In this document: positions 8,501 through 18,207 of the stretch, piece after piece
Position numbering within the stretch: the stretch's first letter is position 1
Layout: each line of letters starts with the position of its first letter
NCBI RefSeq assembly: GCF_000826065.2
Contig: NZ_LN623543.1
Coordinates: forward strand, 722,144-786,143
Length of the DNA stretch: 64,000 nt
Direction: 5' to 3'
Source: Tessaracoccus massiliensis
GTDB taxonomy: Bacteria > Actinomycetota > Actinomycetes > Propionibacteriales > Propionibacteriaceae
Program-made: the position numbers and the translations under genes
Notes under the pieces: model-generated
Told to the model about the DNA's origin: nothing
Seen by the model: the letters and a program-made list of their open reading frames with translations, nothing else
Databases searched by the model: none

Positions 8501-9967
8501 CTATCCGAGATACCGCTGTACCGCGTCGGCGAACGCGTCCCCGCGGGCCGAGTAACTGTCGAACATGTCGAGGCTGGCGCACCCCGGGGAGAGCAGCACC
8601 GTGTCGCCAGGCTGGGCGAACTGCCCCGCCAGAGCGACGACCTCGTCCATCACCCCAGTGTCAGGGTTGTCGAGCACCTGGACGGGGACCTCGGGCGCGT
8701 GTCGCTCAAGCGCGTCCGCGATGAGATACCGGTCGACCCCGATCACGACGGCGGCGCGCAGCTTGCCGCGGTGCCGCTCGATCAGGTCGTCGAACGTGGT
8801 GCCCTTGGCCTGCCCGCCGGCGATCCACACGAACGAGTCGTAGGCGTTCATGGCGGAGTTCGCGGCGTGGGGGTTGGTGGCCTTGGAGTCGTCCACCCAC
8901 CGCACCCCGTCGGCCTCGGCGACCTGCTGGATGCGGTGCCCGGCGAGCTGCAGATTCTGCAGGCCCTTGGCCACCGACGAGTGGTGCACGCCGTAGCTGC
9001 GCGCTAACGCGGCGGCGGCCAGGGCGTTGGCCACGTTGTGCGGGGCGGCGGGCTGCACGTCGGAGACCTTCGCCAACTCGAGCGCGTTGCGCTGGCGCTG
9101 CTCGATGAACGCGCGGTCCACGATGAGGTCGTCGACGACGCCCAGCATCGAGACCGCCGGGGTGCCCAGCGTGAAGCCGATGGCGCGGGCGCCCTCCACC
9201 ACGTCGGCCTCCTCCACCATCGCTTCGGTGAGGGGCTCGTCCACGTTATAGACGCACGAGTGGGTGATGCCCTGGTAGATCTTGGCCTTCTCCGCCGCGT
9301 ACAGGCCCATCGGATCAGGCTGGTCCTCGTACCACTCGAGGTGGTCCTCGTGCAGGTTGAGCACCACCGCAGAGTGGAGGTTGATGTCGTTCATCCAGTG
9401 CAGTTGGAAACTGCTCAGCTCGACGGCGAAGACGTCGTAGTCCACCTCGTCGAGGATCGCCTCGATGATGGGACGGCCGATGTTGCCCACCGCGGCGGCC
9501 TTGCGCCCGTCGGCGATCAGCATGGCTTCCAACATCTGGGTGGTGGTGGTCTTGCCGTTGGTGCCGGTGACGCCCAGCCAGGGGATGACGCGTTCAGGCT
9601 GCATCATCCGCCACGCCAGTTCGGTCTCACCCCACACGGGGACGCCTTCGGCGGCCGCCTGGCGCAGGAGGGGGGCCGACGGACGCCAGCCGGGCGACGT
9701 GACCACCAGGTCGGTGCCGGGCGGTAGCTCCGCCGTCGACCCGGGGCCCAGGCGCACGGTGACGTCCAGCTGTTCGAGGAGACCGGCCTTCTCGGCGTGC
9801 GCGGTGGATTCGTCGAGCACGATGATCTTCGCACCCAGCGACATGAGACCATCGGCCGCGGCGAAACCGGAGACGCCGAGCCCGGCGACAACCACCTGGG
9901 CGGAGGGCCAATCTGACAGCCGGGTGGCGGTGGGGATCCAGGAGAGCGTCACGTCCCGGTCACCCAC
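8501..9967 (-). CDS. murD: UDP-N-acetylmuramoyl-L-alanine--D-glutamate ligase
   Basis: MurD adds D-glutamate to UDP-MurNAc-L-Ala. The roughly 485-residue product has an N-terminal UDP-binding fold ([17 protein letters not shown]), the P-loop [15 protein letters not shown] near residue 137, a [10 protein letters not shown] segment, and the C-terminal signature [12 protein letters not shown]. Two starts are possible: GTG at 9967, or GTG at 9952 whose GTGA overlaps the mraY stop. The second has the more usual coupling geometry. It sits between mraY and ftsW in the operon. Confidence 0.97.
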   Translation of the reverse strand: MGDRDVTLSWIPTATRLSDWPSAQVVVAGLGVSGFAAADGLMSLGAKIIVLDESTAHAEKAGLLEQLDVTVRLGPGSTAELPPGTDLVVTSPGWRPSAPLLRQAAAEGVPVWGETELAWRMMQPERVIPWLGVTGTNGKTTTTQMLEAMLIADGRKAAAVGNIGRPIIEAILDEVDYDVFAVELSSFQLHWMNDINLHSAVVLNLHEDHLEWYEDQPDPMGLYAAEKAKIYQGITHSCVYNVDEPLTEAMVEEADVVEGARAIGFTLGTPAVSMLGVVDDLIVDRAFIEQRQRNALELAKVSDVQPAAPHNVANALAAAALARSYGVHHSSVAKGLQNLQLAGHRIQQVAEADGVRWVDDSKATNPHAANSAMNAYDSFVWIAGGQAKGTTFDDLIERHRGKLRAAVVIGVDRYLIADALERHAPEVPVQVLDNPDTGVMDEVVALAGQFAQPGDTVLLSPGCASLDMFDSYSARGDAFADAVQRYLG

Positions 9968-11034
9968 TCAGCGTAGAAGATGCCCATGCCTGCGGCCACG
10001 CACAGGCCGCAGATGATCCAGAACCGGATGACGACGGTGACCTCATCCCAGCCCTTCAGCTCGAAGTGGTGGTGGATGGGCGACATCTTGAAGATGCGTT
10101 TGCCCTTGGTGGCCTTGAAGTAGCCCACCTGCAGCGTCACCGAGCCCACCTCGATGACGAACAGCAGGCCGAGGATGACCAGCAGGAGTTCGGTACGGGT
10201 CAGGACCGACAGGCCCGCCAGTGCCGCGCCGATGGCCATGGAGCCGGTGTCGCCCATGAAGATCTTGGCGGGCTTGGCGTTCCACCACAGGAAACCGAAA
10301 CACGCGCCGGCGAAGGCGATGGCCAGCACGGCGAGGTCGTTGGGGTCGCGGGCCTCGTAACAGCGCGAGGCCATGGTCATGGACCTCAGCACGGAGGGAC
10401 GGGCGCACCACTGGTTGTACTGCCAGATGTTGACGATGGTGTAGGCCGCGAACACCAGCGTGGCGGATCCGGCGGCCAGTCCGTCGAGGCCGTCTGTGAG
10501 GTTGACGGCGTTGGACCAGCTCATGATCAGGAACGTGATCAGCAGCACCGCCACGATCACCGGCAGGGCCAGCCAGGAGATGTCACGCAGGAAGGAGATG
10601 GCCGGCGACGCCGGCGTGATGCCCCGGTGGTTGGGGAAGTTCAGCGCCGCGATGGCGAACCCACCGCCGATCAGCGCCTGCCCGATGAGCTTGCCCCGGG
10701 GGGTGAGCCCCAGGCTGCGTTCCTTGGTGATCTTCGACCAGTCGTCGAGGAAGCCGAGGAAGCCCATGCCGACGGCGAGGCCCAGCAACAGGAGGCCGGA
10801 GAGGGTGGGTGGCTGCCACCGCACCAGGTGCGTCACGAAGTAGGCCAACACCACGGAGGCCAGGATGACCAGGCCGCCCATGGTGGGGGTGCCTCGCTTG
10901 ACGTGGTGCGTCGTGGGGCCGTCCTCGCGGATGAACTGTCCGTACTGCCTGCGGGTCAGGAACTTGATCAGCAGGGGCGTGCCGAGCATCGAGAACAGCA
11001 GGGAGAGGCCGCCCGCGGTGAGGATGTTGATCAC
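9949..11034 (-). CDS. mraY: Phospho-MurNAc-pentapeptide translocase
   Basis: MraY attaches the UDP-MurNAc-pentapeptide sugar phosphate to undecaprenyl phosphate to make lipid I. The 361-residue polytopic protein contains the family motifs [19 protein letters not shown] (with the catalytic acidic pair), [22 protein letters not shown] and the [12 protein letters not shown] histidine cluster near residue 320. All catalytic regions are intact. It overlaps murF by 4 bases at its start. Confidence 0.98.
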   Translation of the reverse strand: MINILTAGGLSLLFSMLGTPLLIKFLTRRQYGQFIREDGPTTHHVKRGTPTMGGLVILASVVLAYFVTHLVRWQPPTLSGLLLLGLAVGMGFLGFLDDWSKITKERSLGLTPRGKLIGQALIGGGFAIAALNFPNHRGITPASPAISFLRDISWLALPVIVAVLLITFLIMSWSNAVNLTDGLDGLAAGSATLVFAAYTIVNIWQYNQWCARPSVLRSMTMASRCYEARDPNDLAVLAIAFAGACFGFLWWNAKPAKIFMGDTGSMAIGAALAGLSVLTRTELLLVILGLLFVIEVGSVTLQVGYFKATKGKRIFKMSPIHHHFELKGWDEVTVVIRFWIICGLCVAAGMGIFYAEWVTGT

Positions 11035-12476
11035 TGTGCTGCTCCGTCCTCTGCGGCCAGTGCGGCCGCCACTGTTTCGAGCCCCACCCCACGCGAGCCC
11101 TTGATGAGGACGACATCGCCGGGGTTGAGATGCAGGGCGGGCACGATGTCGTCTCGGGTCCGCACGCTGGCGGAGATGCCTTCGGCCGTGGCGCCGGCCA
11201 CGATCTGGGCCGCCAGGTCGCCCACGGCGAACACCTCCGCCACGCCGAGATCAGCCGCGAGCCGGCCGGCCTCTTCATGAAGTTCCTCGGCCAGCGGACC
11301 CAACTCGAGCATGTCGCCGAGCACCGCGACGACCCGGGCGCCCGGGTGCTCGCGTCGGGTGCCGTGCACCAGTTCGACGGCGGTGGCGAGCGCCGCGGCC
11401 ATCGAATCCGGGTTGGCGTTGTAGGCGTCGTTGAGGATCAGCACGCCGTCGTCGCGGGCGGTGAGTTCCATCCGCCAACTGGAGCGCTGGACGGCCTCCG
11501 ACAGGGCGGCGGCCACGAGGTCGATGTCGAGCCCCACCGCCAGTGCGGCAGCCGCGGCGGCCAGCGAGTTGGCCACCTGGTGGCGCCCGATGACGCCCAG
11601 GGCGACCTTGGCGGTGCGCTCCCCCTCATCGTCGGCGGCGACCAGTTCGAACGACGGCTGGCTGAGCGCGTTCATGCGGACGTTGCGGGCGGTCACACGC
11701 AGGCTGCCGCCGGTGAGCTCGCCCTCACCGAACCAGGCGATCCGCGCCCGGGTCGCTTCCGCCATGGCGGCGACGGCCGGGTCATCGGCGTTGAGCACGG
11801 CCCAGCCGTCCTCGGCGAGGTCCGCCACGATCTCGGACTTGGCCTTCGCGGTGGCCTCCACTCCCCCGAACTCACCGACGTGGGCGCGCCCGACGTTGAG
11901 GCAGACCCCCACGTCGAGCCCGACCAGCGACGTGAGCCACGCGATGTGCCCCGCGCCGCGGGCGCCCATCTCTGAGATCAGATAGCCGGTCTCAGCGTCG
12001 ACGCGGCAGGCGGTCAGCGGCACGCCCACCTCGTTGTTCTGCGACCCGCTGGGCGCCACCGTCGGGCCGGCGGCCTCGAAGATCTGGGCCATCAGGTCCT
12101 TGGTGCTGGTCTTGCCCGAGCTACCCGTCACTCCGATGGAGATCATGCCGCGGGCGCGCTCCTCGCGCACGATGCCGCGGGCGAGCCAACTCATGGCGGT
12201 GATGGAGTCCTCCGCGAGGATGTGGGGCACCTTCGCGTCCGTGCTGTACATGCCGAGCACGCCGCGCGCGCCGGCGTCGACGGCGGCCTGCGCGAACGCG
12301 TGCCCATCGGCCCGCTCGCCGGGAATGGCCACGAAGAGGCAGCCTTCTGCGGCGTCGCGGTTGTCGATGACCACGTCCGGGCCCACCTCGAGCTCCGCGT
12401 CGGCGTCGTCGCCGAACAACTCGACGGCGGCGGGCTGCATCAGCTCCACCACCTCGAGCATCGAGCGTTTACGCAT
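11031..12476 (-). CDS. murF: UDP-MurNAc-tripeptide--D-Ala-D-Ala ligase
   Basis: MurF adds D-Ala-D-Ala to complete the pentapeptide precursor. The 481-residue product has a MurF-type N-terminal domain (VDAGARGVLGMY), the P-loop GVTGSSGKTSTKDL near residue 107, NLGRAH-type and VLILNDAYNANPDSMAAAL motifs (the NDAYNANP motif is the MurF hallmark), and a C-terminal VLIKGSRGVGLE. The start was set at MRKRSMLEVVEL, because AAGGAGTG precedes this ATG and it overlaps the murE stop by 8 bases. The longer frame is within murE. Confidence 0.97.
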   Translation of the reverse strand: MRKRSMLEVVELMQPAAVELFGDDADAELEVGPDVVIDNRDAAEGCLFVAIPGERADGHAFAQAAVDAGARGVLGMYSTDAKVPHILAEDSITAMSWLARGIVREERARGMISIGVTGSSGKTSTKDLMAQIFEAAGPTVAPSGSQNNEVGVPLTACRVDAETGYLISEMGARGAGHIAWLTSLVGLDVGVCLNVGRAHVGEFGGVEATAKAKSEIVADLAEDGWAVLNADDPAVAAMAEATRARIAWFGEGELTGGSLRVTARNVRMNALSQPSFELVAADDEGERTAKVALGVIGRHQVANSLAAAAAALAVGLDIDLVAAALSEAVQRSSWRMELTARDDGVLILNDAYNANPDSMAAALATAVELVHGTRREHPGARVVAVLGDMLELGPLAEELHEEAGRLAADLGVAEVFAVGDLAAQIVAGATAEGISASVRTRDDIVPALHLNPGDVVLIKGSRGVGLETVAAALAAEDGAAQ

Positions 12477-14010
12477 CGGGCACTCCTTCCTCACGGCCGC
12501 ATCCCCAGGCACGGGCCGCCTCCTCGACGTCGTCGAAGTCGACGGTCCGGTCAGCCAGGATCTGGCCCCGTTCGTGGCCCTTTCCCAGAATCGCCACCAC
12601 AGTATCGCCATCAGCCCTGCTCATGGCAGCTTCAATGGCGGCGCGCCGCCCAGGCACCTCCAGCAGCTGGGCCCCGGCGGGCAACGCCTCGGCCGCCCCC
12701 GCCATCACCTCGGCCCGGATGGCGGCGGTGTCTTCGGTGCGCGGGTTGTCGTCGGTGACGATGGTCACGTCGCTCAGCCGCGCCGCTGCCGCACCCATGT
12801 GCGGCCGCTTCTCCGCGTCCCGGTCGCCGCCGCACCCGACGATGCAGATGAGGCGCCCGATACCGCTCAGGGAGCGCAGCGCGGCGTCCACAGCTTGGGG
12901 CGTGTGCGCGAAGTCGACCACCACGAGGGGCGCGCCGTCGCCGAGGTCGACCTTCTGCATCCGGCCGGGCACCTGCGCCGTGCGCAGCCCCCGCAGGGCG
13001 GCCTCAGCGGGCACGCCGACGGCCTCCAGCATGGCCAGCGCCACCACGGCGTCGGTCATGTTGTACTCGCCCGGCAGGGACAGCTCCAGCGGGAGGTCCT
13101 CTCCCCCGCGCGTCACGGTGGCGACGCCGCCCAGCGGCGGCACCGCCCGGTAGCCGCTCATCCGGTAGTCCGCCCCAGCGCCGGTGCCCACGGTGATCAG
13201 GCGGCCCTGGCCGTGCTCCGCGACCCGGCGGGCGATCTCCGCGCCGGCCTCGTCGTCGATCCAGACGACGCTGGCGCGGGCGCGTCCGGGCTCAAACAGA
13301 CGCGCCTTGGCATTGAAGTAGTCCTCCATCGAGGCGTGGAAGTCGAGGTGGTCGCGGCCGAGGTTGAGGAAGCCGACGGCGTCGAACTCGATGGCATCAA
13401 CCCTGCTGAGGGCCATGGCGTGGGAGCTCACCTCGACGGCCACCGCCTCCGCGCCGCGTTCAGCCATGACGGCCAGCAGCGCCTGCAGGTCGGGCGACTC
13501 CGGCGTGGTCACCGTGCTGCGCCCGGACGGCAGTTCGCGCCCGGCCAGGCGGAAGCCGATGGTGCCTATCGTGCCCGGGGTGCGGCCGGCGGCGGCCAGC
13601 GCGGCCTCCATGAGGGCGACGGTGGTGGTCTTGCCGTTGGTGCCCGTGACGCCCAGCGTGGTGAGCCGCTCGGCGGGCCTGCCGAACAGCCGCGCGGAGA
13701 CCTCCGCCATGGCCGCTCGCACGTCGTCGGCCGCCAGTACCGGGACGCTGAGGTCAGCCAACCGCGCCGCGCCGTCGTCGTCGGTGAGCACCGCAACCGC
13801 GCCGGAGTCGACGGCGGCGTGGGCGAACTCGGCGCCGTGCCGGCGGGTGCCGGGCAGCGCCACGTACAGCCAGCCGGGCCGGATCTCGCCGGAACTCAGG
13901 GCGATCCCCGAGACGGTGAGGCCCCCAGGCACGGGGCCGACGAGGCCGAGCCCCGCCACCAGATCGGTGAGCGGGGCCGGGTCGATGCTCTCAGGCCTGA
14001 TCGATGTCAT
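12469..14010 (-). CDS. murE: UDP-MurNAc-L-Ala-D-Glu--diaminopimelate ligase
   Basis: MurE adds the third residue of the stem peptide. The 513-residue product has the P-loop [14 protein letters not shown] near residue 125, a DHLDFHASMEDYF segment, and TDDNPRTED near residue 420. The DNPR motif is typical of diaminopimelate-adding enzymes; whether the isomer is meso or LL cannot be told from sequence alone. The start is the ATG of MTSIRPES; a TTG three codons upstream, overlapping the ftsI stop, is an alternative. Confidence 0.96.
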   Translation of the reverse strand: MTSIRPESIDPAPLTDLVAGLGLVGPVPGGLTVSGIALSSGEIRPGWLYVALPGTRRHGAEFAHAAVDSGAVAVLTDDDGAARLADLSVPVLAADDVRAAMAEVSARLFGRPAERLTTLGVTGTNGKTTTVALMEAALAAAGRTPGTIGTIGFRLAGRELPSGRSTVTTPESPDLQALLAVMAERGAEAVAVEVSSHAMALSRVDAIEFDAVGFLNLGRDHLDFHASMEDYFNAKARLFEPGRARASVVWIDDEAGAEIARRVAEHGQGRLITVGTGAGADYRMSGYRAVPPLGGVATVTRGGEDLPLELSLPGEYNMTDAVVALAMLEAVGVPAEAALRGLRTAQVPGRMQKVDLGDGAPLVVVDFAHTPQAVDAALRSLSGIGRLICIVGCGGDRDAEKRPHMGAAAARLSDVTIVTDDNPRTEDTAAIRAEVMAGAAEALPAGAQLLEVPGRRAAIEAAMSRADGDTVVAILGKGHERGQILADRTVDFDDVEEAARAWGCGREEGVPDA

Positions 14011-14011
14011 G

Positions 14012-16033
14012 TCAGTCAAAGGTGGTGGGCAGGTCAGGGGCTTCCGTGGTGGAGGGCTGCACGTTGTAGCGCGGCAGCGCCAACGACAGGATGTTGTTGG
14101 TCACCGGCAGCGCCAGGCGGCTACCGAGGTTACCGTTACGCGGCTTGTCGAGCACCACGTAGACCAGCAGCTGCGGGTCCTCGGCCGGCGCCACGTTCAC
14201 GAACGAGGCGGTGAAGCCGTTGTAGCACATGCAGTTCGGGTCGAAGCGCTGCGCGGTGCCGGACTTGCCGGCCGTGCGGTAGCCGGGGATCTTGCGGTTG
14301 TCGTTGAGCGTGATGACCGATTCCATCATCTCCACCACAGCATCGGAGGACTCCTCCGAGATGACCCGGCGGCTCTCCTGCTCCGGCAGTTCCAGCGGCG
14401 TGCCGTCGGAGGCCTTGGCGGACTTGAGGATCTTGGGCTGATGATAGGTGCCGCCGTTGGTCACCGCCGCCACCGCAGCCGCCATCTGCACGGCGTTGAC
14501 GCTGAGGCCCTGTCCGAAGGAGACCTGGTCCCGCGTGTAGTCCGGCATGTCCGCCGTCGGGATCTGGCCGGTCGACTCGCCGGGCAGCCCGGTGCCGGGT
14601 TTGGCGCCCAGGCCGAAGGAGGCGAGGTAGTGGGTCAACTTCTGCTTCTCGAGCTGGCGGGTGAGCTTGATCATGCCCACGTTGGAGGACTGCGCGATGA
14701 TCCCGCGGGCGGTGAGGTTGAGGTCGCCGTGCGCGAACGAGTCGCGCACGATGCCGCCGCCCGAGGCGATGCTGCCGGGCACCACGAGCTGCGTGTCGGG
14801 GGTGGCGATCCCCTCCTCCGCGAGCGCCGCCATGGTCAGCACCTTCTGCACGGAGCCGGGCTCGTAGGCCTCAGTGACGGCGCGGTTGCCGAGGTCCTCG
14901 CTGTCGGCGGCACCGGGGTTCGAGGCGTCGAAGCTGGGGCCGTTGGCCAGGGCCAGGACCTCTCCCGTGTGGATGTTCATCACGACGGCGGTGCCGGTCT
15001 GGGCGTTGGCCTGGCGCATGCCGTCGGCCAGGGCCTGCTCCACCATCCACTGGAGATCCGAGTCGATGGTCAGTTCGTAGGTGGCGCCGTCCACCGGCGG
15101 GGTCATGATGTTGGTGCCCAGCGGGATGCGGCCGTAGGTGGAGGCGTCGTAGACCTGCTCTCCGGGCGTGCCCGTGAGCTGATCGTTGAAGGCGTACTCC
15201 AAGCCGGCGGCGCCTTCACCCTCGGCGTTGACGAAACCGACGACGTTGGAGGCCACCGAGCGGTTCGGGTAGACGCGGATGGGATCTGACGCACCGAACA
15301 CGCCGTACCAGCGGGTCCCCTCCTCACCGCCCAGGCCCTCACGCATGTCGGCCTCGATGGCGCTGAACGTGGCGGCGGGCACCTGCCGCGCGACGATCTC
15401 GTAGCGGGAGTCGGGCGTGTCGATGAGCTCGAGGTACTTCTCCTTGCGGCCGCCGAGGTGCTTGACGAGGATGTCGGCCACGGCGCTGGGCGCGGCCGCT
15501 GCTTCCTCCTGCTTCTTCTTGCTCATCGGGTAGCGCTTGTCTGCGCCGTTGGTGCGCACCATGTCGGGATCGATCGAGACCAGCATGGCCGGCTCCGTGC
15601 TGGCCAGCACCACGCCGTTGCGGTCGAGGATCTCCCCACGGGTGGCGGGCAACGCCCGCTTGGACTGCATCTTGGCCGCGGCCTCGGCGGCGAAGGCCTG
15701 GGAGTCGAGGCCCTGGAGCTGGACCGCACGGACGCCGGCGGTGCCCAGCAGCAGGGCGAAGACGAGCATGACCACGCGGATGCGCACGGATGAGCGACCC
15801 ACGGGCAGGCGCATGGTCTTGCGGTAGGTCCTGGGCGCACCGGGCCGCTTCGACGTGCGGGGCTGCGGCTTGGGCTTGGCGGCCGGCCGTGCCTTGCCGG
15901 CGGGGGCCTTCTTGGCAGCGGGAGCCTTCCTGGCGGCAGGCTTCTTCGCGGCAGGCTTCTTCGCGGCAGGCTTCCTCGCCGCCGACTTCCCAGCCGCGGG
16001 CTTCCTGCCCGTGGGGCGCTTGTCCTGGCTCAC
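14012..16033 (-). CDS. ftsI: FtsI/PBP2x-type septal transpeptidase with K/A/P-rich N-tail
   Basis: This class B penicillin-binding protein cross-links septal peptidoglycan with FtsW. The 673-residue product starts with a strongly basic, repetitive Lys/Ala/Pro tail (about 1-75, KKPAAKKPAARK-type units). One membrane helix follows (about 87-105), then the dimerisation domain with RGEILDRNGVVLA, and the transpeptidase domain with catalytic SVQK (after YEPG), SSN and KSGTAQ. All three active-site motifs are intact. It overlaps ftsL by 4 bases. The tail is longer than in most FtsI and could electrostatically contact the membrane or nucleoid; that is inference. Confidence 0.96.
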   Translation of the reverse strand: MSQDKRPTGRKPAAGKSAARKPAAKKPAAKKPAARKAPAAKKAPAGKARPAAKPKPQPRTSKRPGAPRTYRKTMRLPVGRSSVRIRVVMLVFALLLGTAGVRAVQLQGLDSQAFAAEAAAKMQSKRALPATRGEILDRNGVVLASTEPAMLVSIDPDMVRTNGADKRYPMSKKKQEEAAAAPSAVADILVKHLGGRKEKYLELIDTPDSRYEIVARQVPAATFSAIEADMREGLGGEEGTRWYGVFGASDPIRVYPNRSVASNVVGFVNAEGEGAAGLEYAFNDQLTGTPGEQVYDASTYGRIPLGTNIMTPPVDGATYELTIDSDLQWMVEQALADGMRQANAQTGTAVVMNIHTGEVLALANGPSFDASNPGAADSEDLGNRAVTEAYEPGSVQKVLTMAALAEEGIATPDTQLVVPGSIASGGGIVRDSFAHGDLNLTARGIIAQSSNVGMIKLTRQLEKQKLTHYLASFGLGAKPGTGLPGESTGQIPTADMPDYTRDQVSFGQGLSVNAVQMAAAVAAVTNGGTYHQPKILKSAKASDGTPLELPEQESRRVISEESSDAVVEMMESVITLNDNRKIPGYRTAGKSGTAQRFDPNCMCYNGFTASFVNVAPAEDPQLLVYVVLDKPRNGNLGSRLALPVTNNILSLALPRYNVQPSTTEAPDLPTTFD

Positions 16034-16554
16034 TGCTGATCCTCCGTCGTGCCGGCCGCCACCAGCTCGGTGTCGGCTGCCGGGTCGGTGGCGGGCTCGG
16101 GTGCGGGCGGCGCCGGAGGCGGAGTCACCGTCGGCGTGGGCTTGGGCGCGATGCCGCGCAGGAAGGGCATGGCCTCACCACTGGCCTTCTTCGGGTCGCC
16201 GGTGACTGTGCCGTCGGCGAGGTTGATGAAGGCGGGGTTCGGGTTGGGCGCCATGCCGAGCTCGCTGGCGCGCAGCGCGAGCGCATTGGCGCTGGACATG
16301 CGCTGCAGCTGCGACTCGAGGGCGGCGGAGGTGTAACTGAGCTGGGTGGCCTCCCTGCGGAGACCGGCCAGCTCGCGCGACTGAGCTCCGACGTTGGTGG
16401 TCACGATCATCACCCCGGCCATGCCCACGGCGATGAGTGCGAGGATGATGCCGACGAACCCCATGGTGGACACGGTCGCCGTTGGCTGCGGGACCACACC
16501 GAGCTTCGCGCGGGGCGTGGGGACGTCGTCGGTGCTGATGGGCTGGGCGCTCAT
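16030..16554 (-). CDS. ftsL: FtsL-like divisome protein
   Basis: The 174-residue bitopic protein has a cytoplasmic N-terminus, one membrane helix (about 30-52, MGFVGIILALIAVGMAGVMIV), and an extracytoplasmic coiled-coil segment (about 56-95, SRELAGLRREATQLSY). A proline-rich C-terminal tail with PTPTVTPPPAPPAPEP follows. Position between rsmH and ftsI, size and topology identify it as the actinobacterial FtsL counterpart, whose sequence is poorly conserved. It overlaps both neighbours by 4 bases. Confidence 0.82.
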   Translation of the reverse strand: MSAQPISTDDVPTPRAKLGVVPQPTATVSTMGFVGIILALIAVGMAGVMIVTTNVGAQSRELAGLRREATQLSYTSAALESQLQRMSSANALALRASELGMAPNPNPAFINLADGTVTGDPKKASGEAMPFLRGIAPKPTPTVTPPPAPPAPEPATDPAADTELVAAGTTEDQQ

Positions 16555-17501
16555 GCGGCCTCCTTCGTTCGTTCAGCCACGCGGAGTCGCGCGGAGGCCG
16601 CCCTGGGGTTGGCGGCGATCTCGTCGGCGGAGGGCTTCTCGGCCCCCCGGGTGAGCAGGGTCAGTTCGGCCTTGAGGTGATCGGGCACCACGGGCATCTC
16701 GCGCGGCCCACGGTCGGTGGCCTTGGCCGCGAAGGCGCGCTTGACGGCCCGGTCCTCGAGCGAGTGGTACGCCAGCACGGCCATGCGGCCGCCGAGCGCG
16801 AGGGCGTCGATGGCGGCGGGGAGCACGCCGTCGAGGGCCTCGAGTTCGCGGTTGACCTCGATGCGCAGCGCCTGGAACGTGCGCTTGGCGGGGTGTCCAC
16901 CCGTGTGGCGGGCGACTGCGGGGATGGCACCGGAGATGGTCTCCACCAGGCGCGCGGAGGTGTCGAAGGGGCGCTCGGCGACGATGGCGCGGGCGATGCG
17001 GTCGGCGAACCGCTCCTCGCCGTAGCGCGAGAGGATGCGCGAAAGCTCACGGGCGGAGTAGGTGTTGAGCACGTCGGCGGCGGTGGGGCCCTCCGTCGGG
17101 TTCATCCGCATGTCCAACGGCGCATCGACGCGGTAGGCGAAGCCACGCTCGGTCCGGTCGATCTGCAGGGAGCTGAGGCCCAGGTCCAGGAGGATCGCAT
17201 CGACGGCGTCGATACCGAGGTCCTCGAGCACTTCGGGAAGTTCGTCGTAGACGGCGTGCACGAGAGTGGCCCGCTCGGCCAGGTCGCCGAGGCGTTCGCG
17301 GGCGACGTCGTGCGCGTCGAGGTCGCGGTCGATGCCGATGAGCCGGGCTTCGGGGCAGGCCTCGAGGATCGCGACGGCGTGGCCGGCCAGGCCGAGGGTC
17401 CCGTCGACGTAGATGGCACCGGGGCGGGACAGGGCAGGGCGCAACAGATCGACGATCCGGTCACGCATGACCGGATCGTGCACGTCCGTGAAGCTCTGCA
17501 T
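16551..17501 (-). CDS. rsmH: 16S rRNA m4C1402 methyltransferase
   Basis: RsmH (MraW) N4-methylates C1402 in the ribosomal P site using SAM. The 316-residue product has VHDPVMRDRIVDLL at the N-terminus, the SAM-binding DGTLGLAGHAVAIL near residue 35, DAILLDLGLSSLQID near 110, a PLDMRMNP motif, and KRTFQALRIEVNRELEAL. All are standard for the family. About 140 bases separate it from mraZ, and this leader folds into a large hairpin (see the entry at 17562). Confidence 0.97.
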   Translation of the reverse strand: MQSFTDVHDPVMRDRIVDLLRPALSRPGAIYVDGTLGLAGHAVAILEACPEARLIGIDRDLDAHDVARERLGDLAERATLVHAVYDELPEVLEDLGIDAVDAILLDLGLSSLQIDRTERGFAYRVDAPLDMRMNPTEGPTAADVLNTYSARELSRILSRYGEERFADRIARAIVAERPFDTSARLVETISGAIPAVARHTGGHPAKRTFQALRIEVNRELEALDGVLPAAIDALALGGRMAVLAYHSLEDRAVKRAFAAKATDRGPREMPVVPDHLKAELTLLTRGAEKPSADEIAANPRAASARLRVAERTKEAA

Positions 17502-17561
17502 CTGTCGGTTCGACCCTTCTTCGCTGTAGGTGTTGTCCGGGTGGATGGTGCGACCCCTCCA

Positions 17562-17629
17562 GTGGTTCCCTTCCGGGCCGGACCTGACATCGGGGAAGTG
17601 ACGTCAGGGCCTGACCGGCCGGGAACCAC
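17562..17629 (-). promoter_or_regulatory. Structured leader upstream of rsmH (mraW-motif-like)
   Basis: The mraZ-rsmH spacer contains a long imperfect inverted repeat. A 9-bp outer stem pairs 17562-17570 (GTGGTTCCC in the plus strand) with 17621-17629. Inner GGCCGG and CTGAC pairings close around a loop near 17589-17602. Conserved RNA structures in the 5' leader of mraW/rsmH are known from actinobacteria (the mraW RNA motif). Assignment of this hairpin to that motif is inference from position and structure only. Confidence 0.5.
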
Positions 17630-17642
17630 CGGCTGGGTCACG

Positions 17643-18080
17643 TCACAGGCCGCCGTAGCCTGCGAACTCGCTGTCCATCTCCGCGAAGGCCTGTTCCCTC
17701 GCCTCGGAGTACTTCTGCCATGCTTCGGCGTTCCAGATCTCGGCCCGGTCCCCCGAGCCGATCACCACAACGTCGCGATCCAGGCCGGCATAGGCGCGCA
17801 GGTGGGGAGGAATGGTGATGCGCCCCTGGCGGTCTGGAACTTCTTCGCTGGCCCCGGCCATCAGCATGCGCTGATAGTCGCGGACCTCTTTCACGGTGCT
17901 GGGAGCGCTCAACGCGGCCGTCATCTTGGCCTCGAAGGTTGCACGGGGGAAGACGTCCAACGCGCGCTCCTGCCCTCGGGTGACGAACAGGCCACCTTCC
18001 AGGGCGTCGCGGAACTTGGCGGGCAGGATCAGGCGGCCCTTCTCGTCAAGCTTCGGCGTGTACGTGCCTGTGAAAAACAT
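17643..18080 (-). CDS. mraZ: MraZ transcriptional regulator of the dcw cluster
   Basis: MraZ is an AbrB-fold ring-forming DNA-binding protein that controls its own operon. The 145-residue product begins [25 protein letters not shown], the first of two conserved repeats with the D-KGR signature. The second repeat carries [18 protein letters not shown] near residue 85. It is the first gene of the minus-strand dcw run. Four GTGG-type repeats lie immediately upstream (see 18112-18170). Confidence 0.97.
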   Translation of the reverse strand: MFFTGTYTPKLDEKGRLILPAKFRDALEGGLFVTRGQERALDVFPRATFEAKMTAALSAPSTVKEVRDYQRMLMAGASEEVPDRQGRITIPPHLRAYAGLDRDVVVIGSGDRAEIWNAEAWQKYSEAREQAFAEMDSEFAGYGGL

Positions 18081-18111
18081 GCGAGTCGGCTCCTCCTTCC
18101 CCTATTTCCCT

Positions 18112-18170
18112 CCACTTTGCCCCACTGGCCACCACAGTACCCCACTTTCCTCCACCCACGCTCCACTTTT
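18112..18170 (-). promoter_or_regulatory. mraZ: Probable MraZ operator array
   Basis: Reading the mraZ strand, the 90 bases upstream of mraZ hold three AAAGTGG units (complement of 18112-18118, 18142-18147 and 18163-18169) plus one CAGTGGGG unit (about 18120-18126). The units are spaced 9 to 22 bases apart. MraZ proteins of other bacteria bind arrays of short G-rich direct repeats (TGGGN in E. coli, AAAGTG-type in mollicutes) upstream of mraZ. The match in motif and place supports autoregulation. An AGGAGG-type ribosome-binding stretch lies between the array and the ATG. Confidence 0.65.
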
Positions 18171-18207
18171 TGTCAGTGCCATGTGCTTGTCTCCCCCCGA
18201 GGGGCCT

